DNA from: Streptomyces sp. UW30
Lineage (GTDB): Bacteria > Actinomycetota > Actinomycetes > Streptomycetales > Streptomycetaceae
Length of the DNA: 64,000 nt
Assembly: GCF_008042075.1 (NCBI RefSeq)
Contig: NZ_RDBN01000005.1
Location: 554,071-618,070 of the forward strand
Reading direction: 5' to 3'
Position 1 is the stretch's first letter, and every line of letters starts with the position of its first letter. The position numbers were made by a program, and so were the translations under genes. The notes beneath the pieces are model-generated. The model worked only from the letters and a program-made list of their open reading frames with translations. It did not search any database and had not been told where the DNA came from. Below are positions 10,624 through 22,044 of this stretch, one piece after another.

Positions 10624-10757
10624 CGCTGTCGACAGGTCCTCGGACTGACTCCTGTGCCCGCCGGGTCCCGGGAACGGAGTCCTGGGAACAGACATGCACA
10701 AGTACACCGTTGCGGGACAGTTCCGGATTCGCACCGGATTCCCCTGCGGCGACAGCG
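10624..10757 (-). promoter_or_regulatory. Cobalamin (B12) riboswitch upstream of nrdA
   Basis: Read on the minus strand, the leader contains the conserved core GGTGCGAATCCGG followed by CTGTCCCGCAACGGTG. Later comes a B12-box-like segment, CAGTCCGAGGACCTGTCG. The ends pair in an 8-bp P1 helix (10750-10757 with 10624-10631). A riboswitch controlling nrdABS by coenzyme B12 is established in S. coelicolor. It shuts off the oxygen-dependent class Ia enzyme when the B12-dependent class II enzyme can work. Confidence 0.95.
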
Positions 10758-10764
10758 AGGACGA

Positions 10765-10811
10765 GCATACATCTTGTGCTCACCCGCCACGCCACCCCCA
10801 GATGTTGTGTC
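10765..10811 (-). promoter_or_regulatory. Pair of NrdR-like boxes
   Basis: Two imperfect copies of the same element (ACATCTTGTG at 10769 and AGATGTTGTG at 10800, plus-strand reading) lie exactly 31 bp apart, upstream of the riboswitch. NrdR boxes are 16-bp palindromes occurring in pairs about three helical turns apart in front of ribonucleotide reductase genes. The match to the consensus is partial, but spacing and place agree. Confidence 0.7.
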
Positions 10812-10820
10812 GCGCTGGTT

Positions 10821-11327
10821 TCAGAGCGTCAACTCATAGGTGAGGAGAGTGATGTCGTCCAGGTGCGGGATCGGATTCCAGTCCCGCTCGGGTGTGCGAA
10901 CGAAACCCAGCCTCTCGTAGATGCGATGGGCGCTGTGCATGGTGCTCTGGGTCGACAGGACGATCCGTACGCAGCCCTCCGTGGTCCGGGCGCGGTCGAC
11001 GCAGGCGCGCACGAGGGCCTCGCCGACGCCGCGTCCGCGGGCCGCGCGGTCCACGGCGAGCATCCGGATCTCCGCCTCGCCGGAACCGGCCAAGTCGGCC
11101 ATGGGGCCGCCGCTCGGCACGAAGGTCACCCCGCCCAGCAGCCGGCCGTCCGCGACGGCCGCCAGCACCTCGGCGGCGGCCGCGCGCTTGGCCACGTCCC
11201 TGAGCTCGCCGAGGTACTCGTCGCTCTCGCCGAAGTCGAGGAGTCCGTCGTGGAGGTATGCCCGGGCGGTGATCTCACCGAGCGCGTCGAACTCGCCGGG
11301 TGCCGCCGGCCGGATCGCGATGTCCAT
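10821..11327 (-). CDS. GNAT-family N-acetyltransferase
   Basis: A 168-residue GNAT acetyltransferase. The acetyl-CoA pyrophosphate-binding loop is visible as RAARGRGVGEALV (about residues 94-106), followed by the hydrophobic beta strand VRIVLST and the typical end HRIYERLGFVR. The acceptor substrate cannot be inferred. It starts at ATG 11327 and is divergent from the large NTPase gene. Its stop lies close to the NrdR boxes of the nrd operon, which it precedes in the same direction. Confidence 0.88.
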   Translation of the reverse strand: MDIAIRPAAPGEFDALGEITARAYLHDGLLDFGESDEYLGELRDVAKRAAAAEVLAAVADGRLLGGVTFVPSGGPMADLAGSGEAEIRMLAVDRAARGRGVGEALVRACVDRARTTEGCVRIVLSTQSTMHSAHRIYERLGFVRTPERDWNPIPHLDDITLLTYELTL

Positions 11328-11483
11328 ACGGCCGAGTCTGCCGGACGGCCACGACGGCGGGCCCGTGGATTTCCGCCGAGGGCCGCCGGGTTGCGGGGAG
11401 TTCCGGGAGTGTTTCCATGGAGATAGGTGTCGGCGCCTCGCGGTCGCTCCGTTTCGAGAGCAGTTCTCGGAAGGAGACGAACG

Positions 11484-14400
11484 ATGACGAGGGTCGTCCG
11501 TCGCCCGCCCGGCAAGAAGCGGCCGCGCGACGCGCCGATGGCGACGCTGGCTCCGAGACGGGCGGGCAACTGGTTCAGGCAGGGGGCCGTGGGCCACTGG
11601 CACCGGCTGACGATTCGCCTGGAGGCCCGCGGCGGCACCGCCCGCCCCAGGAAGTGGCGCCGCTGGTTCACCTACACCAATGTCACCCGGGCCATCTGGA
11701 CGGTGGCCGCGCTGGCCGTGCTCGCGTGGGTGGTGGAGGGCCTGTACATCGTGCTCTCGGGCCACACGACCGGCTTCGAGAAGTGGCGGCAGGACAACAA
11801 CGACGGATTCGAGACGGTCCTGCGTTTCGTCGGCCCGGTGCTCGCCGCGTCGCTCGCCGCCGCGCTCTTTCTGTTCTGGTGGTACCGGTGGACCAAGCGG
11901 CGCTATCTCGCCAAAGCACGGAGCGACCCCCACCGGCTGGTGCTCACCGCCGGCCCGGACACCGCCGAGATCGTGGGCCGGGAGGAGATCGCCCAGGTCA
12001 TCGCCGAACGGCTGCGCGACCGCGACACGCGCCGGCCCTATTTGCTGGTCGGCGGCGTCGGTGTGGGCAAGACCGCCGTCCTGGTACGGCTCACCGAACT
12101 GCTGGCGGAGCAGAACGCCGTACCTGTGCCGATCCGGCTGCGGGACGCGAACGGCGGCAGCGACCTGAACTTCGAACGCATGGCCAAGGAGCGCTTCATC
12201 GACGAGGCGCCCCGGGGCATCCTCGCGCGCACCAAGACCGAGCGGGTCTGGCAGCAACTGCTCGCCGACGACAAACCGGTCGTCATCGCCGACGGACTGG
12301 AGGAGGCCCTCCTCGGTGACGGCCTCCAGCAGAACCGGGACAACATCATCCGGCGGGCCATCGAGCGTGCCTACGAGGAGAAGCTGCCCCTCGTCATCGC
12401 CTCCCGCCCGCACAGCCCGCTGGAGAGCACCCCGGCCGCGATCGTGGAGCTGGAACCGCTCAGCGAGGAGGAGGCGCTGCGGTTCGTCCAGGCTCGCGTC
12501 CCGGAGACGGACGAACGCCGCGTGGACTGGATCGTGGAGACGGCGGAGGTGACCGAGTCGCCCGTCTACCTCCAGATCGCCCGCGAACTGCACCGCCACG
12601 GAGCCCTGGAGCACGACCGGCCGGACAACGACCCGCAGCACATGAACACCCGCAGCCGCGACCGCGGCACGCTGCGGCTGTGGCTGCTGGAGACCTGGGA
12701 CGAGGCGCTGTGCGAGGGCCGGCTGCGCCCGGACGTCGCGCTGAGCCGGCGGGACCGCCGCGACGCCGTCGAAGTGGTCTCCGCCCTGGCCTGCGTGGGA
12801 CTGCTCCAGGACAAGCTGGAGGTCGGCCTCGGGGAACTGCTCGACTCGGACGTCCACCCCGGTCCGATGCGGCGCGCACAGGCCCGCGCCGAGCACCTGT
12901 GGGCCGGCGGACGCGCCTTCGACCGGTACGGCAGGCGCGGGAACGTCTTCTCCGAGTGGCACCGGCAGCAGATCTGGGACGTGCTGTGCCGGCGGATCGG
13001 CCCGGACGAGAGGAGGCGGCTGCGCGGGGGCAACATGGACCAGTGCCGCTCCGCCCTCGCCCGGATCATGCGCAACGCGGACAAGCTGGGCCTGGTGGAG
13101 GGCTTCGAGCGCAAGGTCCGTTTCCCGCACAGCATCATCCAGGCCTACTTCGGCTACCGCGTGCTGCGGCAGCTCGGCGAGCGGGGCGCCGGCGAGCTCG
13201 TGGAGCACGTGCTCCAGCCGCCCGGACCCAGCCGCGAACTGCTCATGGCCCTGGTGCTGTTGTCGCGCCGCCGGGCGGCGAGGGCCAGGGCCCGCCGGGA
13301 GGGCGTCCGGGCCGAGGTGAGGAAAGAGGCCGAGGAACGGCTTCGCCGGTCACGGGTGGGCGGGCACAGCCTGGCCCAGCGGCTCTGCAAGGCCGCGGAA
13401 CGCCGCACGGACGATCCGAAGGCGCTCGACCTGTACGCCGCCGCCGTGGAGATCGAGAGCGTGGAGGACACTCCGCGGCTGCTGGGGGACATCCTGGACG
13501 AAGTGCGCGGAACCTGGGCCGGTTTCAAGGGCGACCGGCGCAGCCTCGACGACGCCAAACTGCGGCTGCTCAGGCAACTCGGAGCCGCCCTGCGCAGCGT
13601 CTCCGACCGGATCGACACCACTCCGCTCTACGAGCAGCTCGTCCAGATCGGCGTGAAGGAACCCTCCTACTCGATACGCCTGGCAGCCGCCCAGGAGTTC
13701 GGCACCGGCGGCAACGCGGCGTTCGCCGTGATCCGCGGGCGGGTCGGGCTGAGCAGCGACCCCGTGCAGGAGTACGACGACCGGCTCGGCGAGCTGAAGG
13801 CCTGGAAACGCGGTGAGTACGAGCATTGGGCCGAGCGCATGGCGCGGGCGCGGACCGCGGGCGCGCCCTCGCGGGCCAGGACCGAGCGCATCGCCCGGCT
13901 CCAGCAGGACCGGCGCACGCTCAACCAGGAGTACCGCAGGAAACGGGTCGATCTGTTCCGGGAGTTCGTGATGCGTGCCTGGATGATCCCCATGCTGCTG
14001 GGCTCCGTCGACGAGGCACACCATGACGAGGCCCGCGAACGTCTCACCAGGTGGCTGCGCCATCTGGACCCGAAGGCCACCGGGGGCGCCCCCGATCTGC
14101 CGCTCGCCCTGGAGGCCGCGCTGGCCCAGGGCTTCAAGTACGCGGCCAACCGGCGGATCCGGCATCCGCAGGCCTACCAGGGCGGTCGCGATGACCTGAT
14201 CCGGCAGGCGGAGACGGTGCTCCAGCAGTCCCGCTGCTGGTACGCGCAGGTCATGCTGCTCCAGGCGCTGTGCCTGTGGGAGCTCCCCGACAGCGTGGGC
14301 GTCCATGAGCGGGAGGCACACGCGATGCCGGTCAAGGACGGGCACGGCGGCGGGCACGAGCCGCCCCAGGCGCTGGGCGGGGCGAGTGCCGTGCAGACCG

Positions 14401-15104
14401 TGGAGCGTTGGCTTTCCATGGCCGGCACGGTGAACCGCGCATCCGGGCATCCCGAGGCGAACGGCACCTCGCCGCCTCAGCCCCTGCATCCGTTCGTCGC
14501 CGAGGCAGGGGATCTGGTGGCCCTCGCGCTGGAGACCGGGCAGCCCGAGCGGTTCCTCTGGATCGACGAGAAGGGCGTCGCCGACAACATCGGCGCGCGC
14601 ACCGGCAACCCCGAGGGGTACCGCAAGCACAACCTGTGGATCCCGCCCTCGGTCGGCTGGAGCACCCTCGACGCGCGCGCCCAGCGCCTGGTGGCCGACG
14701 TGCTGGTGATGCTGAACCTCATCGAACGGGACGGGCATCCGGACGAGGTCGAGGAGCGGATGACCCGCGCGGAGCAGCCGGGGACGTCACTTCCGCCGTG
14801 CATCCGCAGCGACCGCGGCCCGCTGCGGCCCGACCTGCGGGCCGGCATGGCGGACCCACCCACACCGGGAGCGACCTGCCTGCCCGACTGCAAGTTCCAG
14901 CTCTGCCCCTACCCGCCCCGGGGCTGTGTGCCGCGCGGGGAGATCCGGGAGCCGTTCTGCCGCCAGCAACAGGCCCTGCTGCCCGGACGGGTGCGCCGGC
15001 ATCTGCCCCGGGGGCTGCGCAGGAAGACACCGCGCTGGGTCAGCATGCGGGTCCGCGAACTCGACGGCTTCTGGCAGCAAATGGCCGGACGTACGCGCAG
15101 CTGA
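11484..15104 (+). CDS. Membrane-anchored STAND/NACHT-type NTPase
   Basis: A 1206-residue protein. A basic N-terminus is followed by two predicted membrane helices (about 70-92 and 113-134) and then a P-loop NTPase domain with Walker A GGVGVGKT at 190-197, a Walker B-like VVIAD at 266-270 and an ASRPH sensor segment at 306-310. The rest (about 400-1130) is a long helical region like the repeat arms of STAND ATPases. The tail has five Cys within 28 residues (1132-1159), a possible metal site. ATG 11484 has a strong GGAAGGAG site; an in-frame GTG at 11427 is less likely. It stands alone between opposite-strand genes. STAND proteins act as ligand-triggered switches; the trigger is unknown. Confidence 0.82.
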   Translation: MTRVVRRPPGKKRPRDAPMATLAPRRAGNWFRQGAVGHWHRLTIRLEARGGTARPRKWRRWFTYTNVTRAIWTVAALAVLAWVVEGLYIVLSGHTTGFEKWRQDNNDGFETVLRFVGPVLAASLAAALFLFWWYRWTKRRYLAKARSDPHRLVLTAGPDTAEIVGREEIAQVIAERLRDRDTRRPYLLVGGVGVGKTAVLVRLTELLAEQNAVPVPIRLRDANGGSDLNFERMAKERFIDEAPRGILARTKTERVWQQLLADDKPVVIADGLEEALLGDGLQQNRDNIIRRAIERAYEEKLPLVIASRPHSPLESTPAAIVELEPLSEEEALRFVQARVPETDERRVDWIVETAEVTESPVYLQIARELHRHGALEHDRPDNDPQHMNTRSRDRGTLRLWLLETWDEALCEGRLRPDVALSRRDRRDAVEVVSALACVGLLQDKLEVGLGELLDSDVHPGPMRRAQARAEHLWAGGRAFDRYGRRGNVFSEWHRQQIWDVLCRRIGPDERRRLRGGNMDQCRSALARIMRNADKLGLVEGFERKVRFPHSIIQAYFGYRVLRQLGERGAGELVEHVLQPPGPSRELLMALVLLSRRRAARARARREGVRAEVRKEAEERLRRSRVGGHSLAQRLCKAAERRTDDPKALDLYAAAVEIESVEDTPRLLGDILDEVRGTWAGFKGDRRSLDDAKLRLLRQLGAALRSVSDRIDTTPLYEQLVQIGVKEPSYSIRLAAAQEFGTGGNAAFAVIRGRVGLSSDPVQEYDDRLGELKAWKRGEYEHWAERMARARTAGAPSRARTERIARLQQDRRTLNQEYRRKRVDLFREFVMRAWMIPMLLGSVDEAHHDEARERLTRWLRHLDPKATGGAPDLPLALEAALAQGFKYAANRRIRHPQAYQGGRDDLIRQAETVLQQSRCWYAQVMLLQALCLWELPDSVGVHEREAHAMPVKDGHGGGHEPPQALGGASAVQTVERWLSMAGTVNRASGHPEANGTSPPQPLHPFVAEAGDLVALALETGQPERFLWIDEKGVADNIGARTGNPEGYRKHNLWIPPSVGWSTLDARAQRLVADVLVMLNLIERDGHPDEVEERMTRAEQPGTSLPPCIRSDRGPLRPDLRAGMADPPTPGATCLPDCKFQLCPYPPRGCVPRGEIREPFCRQQQALLPGRVRRHLPRGLRRKTPRWVSMRVRELDGFWQQMAGRTRS

Positions 15105-15134
15105 TGCGGTACGCCCGGCCTCCTTGCGGCTGAA

Positions 15135-16751
15135 CTAGTGGGACGCCACCGGCAGTTCCGTCTTGACGCCGGGGTCGCCCGCGTCCGCCGTGTAGTCCTC
15201 CGGCTTCGTCTCGTCGACGCCCTCCGGGGCCTTCATCGCCTTCAGGACGAAGGTCAGGACGACCGTCACCACCACGTTGAGCACGAACGCGGTCAGGCCG
15301 ATGTAGCCGATCTCCCCGATGCCCGGGATCTCCTTCGCCGAGCCGCCAAAGTGCTTCTGCGTCGGGGAGGCGACGCCGTACGCGGCGACCGTGCCGTAGA
15401 TCATGCCGACCGCCCAGCCGGCCAGCAGGGCCCAGCGGTGGAACCAGCGGGTGAACAGGCCGCCGACCAGGGCCGGGAAGGTCTGCAGGATCCAGATGCC
15501 GCCCAGGAGCTGGAAGTTGATGGCGACCGTCTTGTCCATCGTCAGGACGAAGACCAGTGCGCCCACCTTCACCAGCAGGGACACGATCTTGGAGACCTGG
15601 GTCTCCTGCTGGGGCGTGGCATCCGGCTTGATGAAGTCCTTGTAGATGTTGCGGGTGAACAGGTTCGCGGCCGCGATGGACATGATGGCCGCCGGCACCA
15701 GCGCGCCGATGCCGATCGCCGCGAAGGCCACGCCCGCGAACCAGTCCGGGAACATCGTCTCGAACAGCTGCGGGATCGCCAGCTGGCCGTTGTCCACCTT
15801 GATCCCGGCCGCGATCGCCATGAAGCCCAGCAGGGCGAGCAGGCCCAGCATCAGGGAGTACAGCGGCAGGATCGTGGTGTTGCGGCGGATCACGTCACGG
15901 CTGCGGGAGGACAGCGTCGCGGTGATCGAGTGCGGGTACATGAACAGCGCGAGCGCGGAACCCAGCGCCAGCGTGGCGTACGTCCACTGCCCCGCCTCGC
16001 CCGGGACCAGCGCACCGCGCGGCGCGCCCGTGGCCGGGTTGGTCTGGCTGTACGCCTCGCCCGCCTTGGCGAAGATCTCGTCGAAGCCGCCCAGCTTGAT
16101 CGGGATGTAGATGATCGCCACCGCGATGACGATGTAGATCAGCGTGTCCTTCACGAACGCGATCAGCGCCGGGGCCCGCAGACCCGAGGAGTAGGTGTAC
16201 GCGGCCAGCACACCGAAGGCGATGAGCAGCGGCAGGTCCTTGATGAACCAGTTCGTGTTCTCGCCGCCGCCGACGCCCATCACGTCCAGCACGGCCTGGA
16301 TGCCGACGAGCTGGAGCGCGATGTACGGCATCGTCGCCAGGATGCCGGTCACGGCGACCGCCAGCGACAGGCCCTTCGAGCCGAACCGGCCGCGCACGAA
16401 GTCCGAGGTCGTCACATAGCCGTGCTTGTGCGAGACCGACCACAGGCGCGGCAGGAAGGTGAAGATCAGCGGGTACACGAGGATCGTGTACGGCACCGCG
16501 AAGAAGCCGGCCGCGCCCGCCGCGTAGATCGCCGCGGGTACGGCGACGAAGGTGTACGCCGTGTAGAGGTCGCCGCCGAGCAGGAACCAGGTGACCCAGG
16601 TGCCGAACGACCGGCCGCCCAGGCCCCATTCGTCGAGGCTGTGCTCGTTCTCGGCCTTGCGCCAGCGCGCGGCCAGGAAGCCCATGACCGTGACGGCCAG
16701 GAAGAAGAAGATGAAGACGCCGAGTGCGACGCCGTTCACGCCGTCGTTCAT
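15135..16751 (-). CDS. Sodium:solute symporter family, probable monocarboxylate permease
   Basis: A 538-residue permease with about 13 hydrophobic helices, typical of the SSS family. It is most like MctP-type monocarboxylate (pyruvate, lactate, acetate) permeases. The small DUF3311 membrane protein directly upstream, overlapping by 4 bases, is the usual partner of this subfamily. The stop is only 30 bases from the convergent NTPase gene. Substrate assignment is by family and neighbourhood: the CstA pyruvate-type transporter is the next operon. Confidence 0.9.
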   Translation of the reverse strand: MNDGVNGVALGVFIFFFLAVTVMGFLAARWRKAENEHSLDEWGLGGRSFGTWVTWFLLGGDLYTAYTFVAVPAAIYAAGAAGFFAVPYTILVYPLIFTFLPRLWSVSHKHGYVTTSDFVRGRFGSKGLSLAVAVTGILATMPYIALQLVGIQAVLDVMGVGGGENTNWFIKDLPLLIAFGVLAAYTYSSGLRAPALIAFVKDTLIYIVIAVAIIYIPIKLGGFDEIFAKAGEAYSQTNPATGAPRGALVPGEAGQWTYATLALGSALALFMYPHSITATLSSRSRDVIRRNTTILPLYSLMLGLLALLGFMAIAAGIKVDNGQLAIPQLFETMFPDWFAGVAFAAIGIGALVPAAIMSIAAANLFTRNIYKDFIKPDATPQQETQVSKIVSLLVKVGALVFVLTMDKTVAINFQLLGGIWILQTFPALVGGLFTRWFHRWALLAGWAVGMIYGTVAAYGVASPTQKHFGGSAKEIPGIGEIGYIGLTAFVLNVVVTVVLTFVLKAMKAPEGVDETKPEDYTADAGDPGVKTELPVASH

Positions 16752-17014
16752 TCCGGCGCACCGCCCTTCTGGGAGGCGCGGGACCGCTGGTCACGCTGCC
16801 ACAGCTTGTACGCGACCATCGTCAGCAGCGTGGAGATCAGCACCCACAGCATCTGGTACCAGTAGAAGAACGGGATGCCGGCGAACGCCGGGTCGGTCTT
16901 GGCATACGAACCGACCCACAGCATCGCCGCGAAGGGCGCAACGAGGCAGAGCGCGATGACGACCCGTACAGGCGTCACCACCGGCCCTCTGTTCACTTCC
17001 GGCGCATCTGACAT
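16748..17014 (-). CDS. DUF3311 small membrane protein, symporter partner
   Basis: An 88-residue protein with two predicted membrane helices and a short charged C-terminal tail, matching the DUF3311 family. It starts at ATG 17014 with GGACGGAG upstream, and its stop overlaps the symporter start (ATGA), so the two are coupled. Members of this family are found in front of SSS monocarboxylate permeases and may be required for their activity or assembly. Confidence 0.85.
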   Translation of the reverse strand: MSDAPEVNRGPVVTPVRVVIALCLVAPFAAMLWVGSYAKTDPAFAGIPFFYWYQMLWVLISTLLTMVAYKLWQRDQRSRASQKGGAPE

Positions 17015-17153
17015 CTGACGGCTCCGTCCCCTCACTGATCACCTGAGAAACGCCCGGGCAATGTAGGTGACGGTGCAACGACAGCGGAAGACCCTGTCCG
17101 CATATCGGATGTGGAGGGTTGGTGTGCACGGCACCCTTCGGGTGGCGATGCGC

Positions 17154-17322
17154 TCAGCAGCAGCGGAACCCCTGGCGCGGGTCGGCCTCCTGACGGTCCG
17201 TCCGCATCCGCTCGAAGTCACGCCGGGAGGGCACCGGCGCGTCCGGATGCCCGTGTCGTACATGCGTGACATAGCGGTCGTACGCCGACTCGTCGGTCAG
17301 CTCGCGCAGGTACCAGCGCACG

Positions 17323-17351
<29 letters not shown>
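17154..17351 (-). CDS. YbdD/YjiX-family small protein (CstA partner)
   Basis: A 65-residue basic protein with the YbdD/YjiX signature (RYLREL-like start, YDRYVTHVRHGHPDAP, DFERMR). Family members accompany CstA and are needed for its transport activity in enterobacteria. The GTG start at 17351 lies inside the cstA 3' end (29-base overlap in another frame), indicating coupled expression. The C-terminus ends in a Cys pair. Confidence 0.85.
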
Positions 17352-19461
<2,110 letters not shown>

Positions 19462-19549
19462 CGGGGAGTCCTCCCGTCCATGCGGCGACGGGAGGAACGT
19501 AGAACAGGAAGAGGGGATGCGCTACACCGCGTGCACTACCTCAAGTGGC

Positions 19550-20396
<847 letters not shown>

Positions 20397-20402
20397 CCGC
20401 CG

Positions 20403-20418
20403 AGTGGTCTAGCGGATG
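20403..20418 (+). promoter_or_regulatory. dre-like DasR site 2
   Basis: AGTGGTCTAGCGGATG has a good left half-site and a poor right half. It lies 22 bp from site 1, about two helical turns, so both could be bound on one face. Confidence 0.6.
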
Positions 20419-20525
20419 AGAGTACTCCGGCGTCGGTGTTTTCGCTGGCTTCTTACTTAAAGGTTCCTTCATATGTAGGTCCCATAACGGCTGGTCAGGG
20501 CCCTTCCGTGACCCTTGACAGGGCT

Positions 20526-20541
20526 TTTGGTCTGGTCCAAG
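20526..20541 (+). promoter_or_regulatory. dre-like DasR site 3
   Basis: TTTGGTCTGGTCCAAG has near-symmetrical TTGG...CCAA arms, 24 bp upstream of site 4. It lies in the dasA promoter region about 95 bases before the dasA start. Confidence 0.7.
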
Positions 20542-20549
20542 CTCCCCGT

Positions 20550-20565
20550 ACTGGTCTACACCATT
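20550..20565 (+). promoter_or_regulatory. dre (DasR operator) of dasA
   Basis: ACTGGTCTACACCATT matches most positions of the DasR consensus and sits 70 bases before the dasA start. It is the best of the four sites and probably the primary operator. Confidence 0.88.
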
Positions 20566-20634
20566 GGTCCAGGTCCCGGCCCAACGCTCGTGCGGGGAGG
20601 CAGGGGGGTTTGTGGCATCCCTGAGGAGGGTGGC

Positions 20635-21912
20635 GTGAAGCGCAAGCTGATATCCGCGATCGGTGTCGCGGGCATGATGATCTCCCTGGCGGCGTGCGGG
20701 GGCGACAACGGCGACGGCGGCGACAAGGCAGGGGCCGACGGTTACGCGGGCGAGACGCTCACGGTCTGGGTGATGGACGGCTCCTCCCCGGATCAGTGGC
20801 AGAAGGACGTCCAGGCCGCCTTCGAGAAGAAGACCAAGGCCAAGGTCAAGTTCGAGATCCAGCAGTGGAACGGCATCCAGCAGAAGCTGACCACCGCCCT
20901 GTCGGAGGAGAACCCGCCGGACGTCTTCGAGATCGGCAACACCCAGACTCCGGCCTACGCCAAGACCGGCGGCCTCGCCGACCTCGCCGACCTCAAGACC
21001 GGGATCGGCGCCGACTGGGCCGAGTCCCTGAACGAGTCGTCCATCTTCGACGGCAAGCAGTACGCCGCCCCGTGGTACTTCGCCAACCGCGTCGTCCTCT
21101 ACAACAAGAAGGTCTGGGCCGACGCCGGCATCAAGGACACCCCGAAGACCCGCGACGAGTTCTACGCCGACCTCAAGCAGATCGGCGCGAAGACCGACGC
21201 CGAGCCCATCTACCTGCCGGGCCAGAACTGGTACCACTTCGTCGGCCTGACCATCGGTGAGGGCGCCGAGCTGGTGAAGAAGGACGGCGACAAGTACGTC
21301 TCCAACCTCGCCGACCCCAAGGTCGCCGCCGCCATGGAGACGTACAAGAAGTTCCAGGCGCTGTCCAAGGCGCCCAAGGACAAGGACGAGGCGACCCCGC
21401 AGCAGGCCGAGGTGTTCGCCAAGGGCAACGTCGGCGCCTTCATCGGCATGGGCTGGGAAGCCGGAACGGCGATCGCGGCCAACAAGAAGATCGAGAAGGA
21501 CATCGGCTACTTCACCATCCCCGGTGCCACGGCCGACAAGCCCGAGGGCGTCTTCCTCGGCGGCTCCAACCTCGCCGTCGCCGCGGGCAGCAAGAAGCAG
21601 GAGCTCGCCAAGGAGTTCCTGAAGATCGCCCTGTCCGACCAGTACGAGGGCGAGCTCGCCAGGCAGAACGGCGTCATCCCGAACAAGGAGTCCCTCCAGA
21701 CCAACCTGAAGGGCAACGCCGTCGCCGAGGCCGCCGCGCCGGCCGCCGCGGGCGGTGGCACCACGCCGCTGATCCCGGAGTGGGCCGCCGTGGAGAACGC
21801 GCCCAACCCGGTCAAGACGTACATGACCGCCGTGCTGAACGGTAAGTCGCCGGCCGAGGCTGCCGCGCAGGTCGAGGACGAGTTCAACAAGCGACTGGCC
21901 CAGCAGCAGTAA
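20635..21912 (+). CDS. dasA: DasA, chitobiose-binding lipoprotein
   Basis: The extracellular solute-binding protein of the N,N'-diacetylchitobiose ABC importer, 425 residues. The signal peptide ends in the lipobox LAAC with lipid-anchored Cys21. The start is GTG 20635 with GAGGAGGG upstream; an in-frame GTG further up would place the dre sites inside the gene. It is repressed by DasR. A stable hairpin lies between dasA and dasB, as is usual where the binding protein is needed in excess over the permeases. Confidence 0.95.
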   Translation: MKRKLISAIGVAGMMISLAACGGDNGDGGDKAGADGYAGETLTVWVMDGSSPDQWQKDVQAAFEKKTKAKVKFEIQQWNGIQQKLTTALSEENPPDVFEIGNTQTPAYAKTGGLADLADLKTGIGADWAESLNESSIFDGKQYAAPWYFANRVVLYNKKVWADAGIKDTPKTRDEFYADLKQIGAKTDAEPIYLPGQNWYHFVGLTIGEGAELVKKDGDKYVSNLADPKVAAAMETYKKFQALSKAPKDKDEATPQQAEVFAKGNVGAFIGMGWEAGTAIAANKKIEKDIGYFTIPGATADKPEGVFLGGSNLAVAAGSKKQELAKEFLKIALSDQYEGELARQNGVIPNKESLQTNLKGNAVAEAAAPAAAGGGTTPLIPEWAAVENAPNPVKTYMTAVLNGKSPAEAAAQVEDEFNKRLAQQQ

Positions 21913-21927
21913 CGGCACCGGGTTCGC

Positions 21928-21966
21928 GCCGGGGCGGGGGATGCGCGTGACGCCCCCCGCCCCGGC
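21928..21966 (+). terminator. Intercistronic hairpin dasA/dasB
   Basis: A 13-bp GC-only stem (21928-21940 with 21954-21966, 13-base loop) lies just after the dasA stop. It probably acts as a partial terminator or 3' stabiliser, giving more dasA than dasBC mRNA. Confidence 0.7.
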
Positions 21967-21970
21967 GACC

Positions 21971-22027
21971 GTACGCGGGTCCCCGTACGCGGGTCCCCCC
22001 GTACGCAGGTCGAGATACGCAGGCCGA
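21971..22027. repeat. Degenerate tandem repeat in the dasA-dasB gap
   Basis: Four head-to-tail copies of a GTACGCGGGTCCCC-like unit (14-16 bp) begin at 21971, 21985, 22001 and about 22016 and decay towards the dasB ribosome site. This is a non-coding microduplication. Confidence 0.7.
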
Positions 22028-22044
22028 GAAGAGAGATCGCGAGC

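Noticed and set aside
10821-13208. A 795-codon minus-strand frame across the STAND NTPase
   Set aside because: Only the last 168 codons are the GNAT enzyme; the rest is antisense to the clearly coding NTPase frame.
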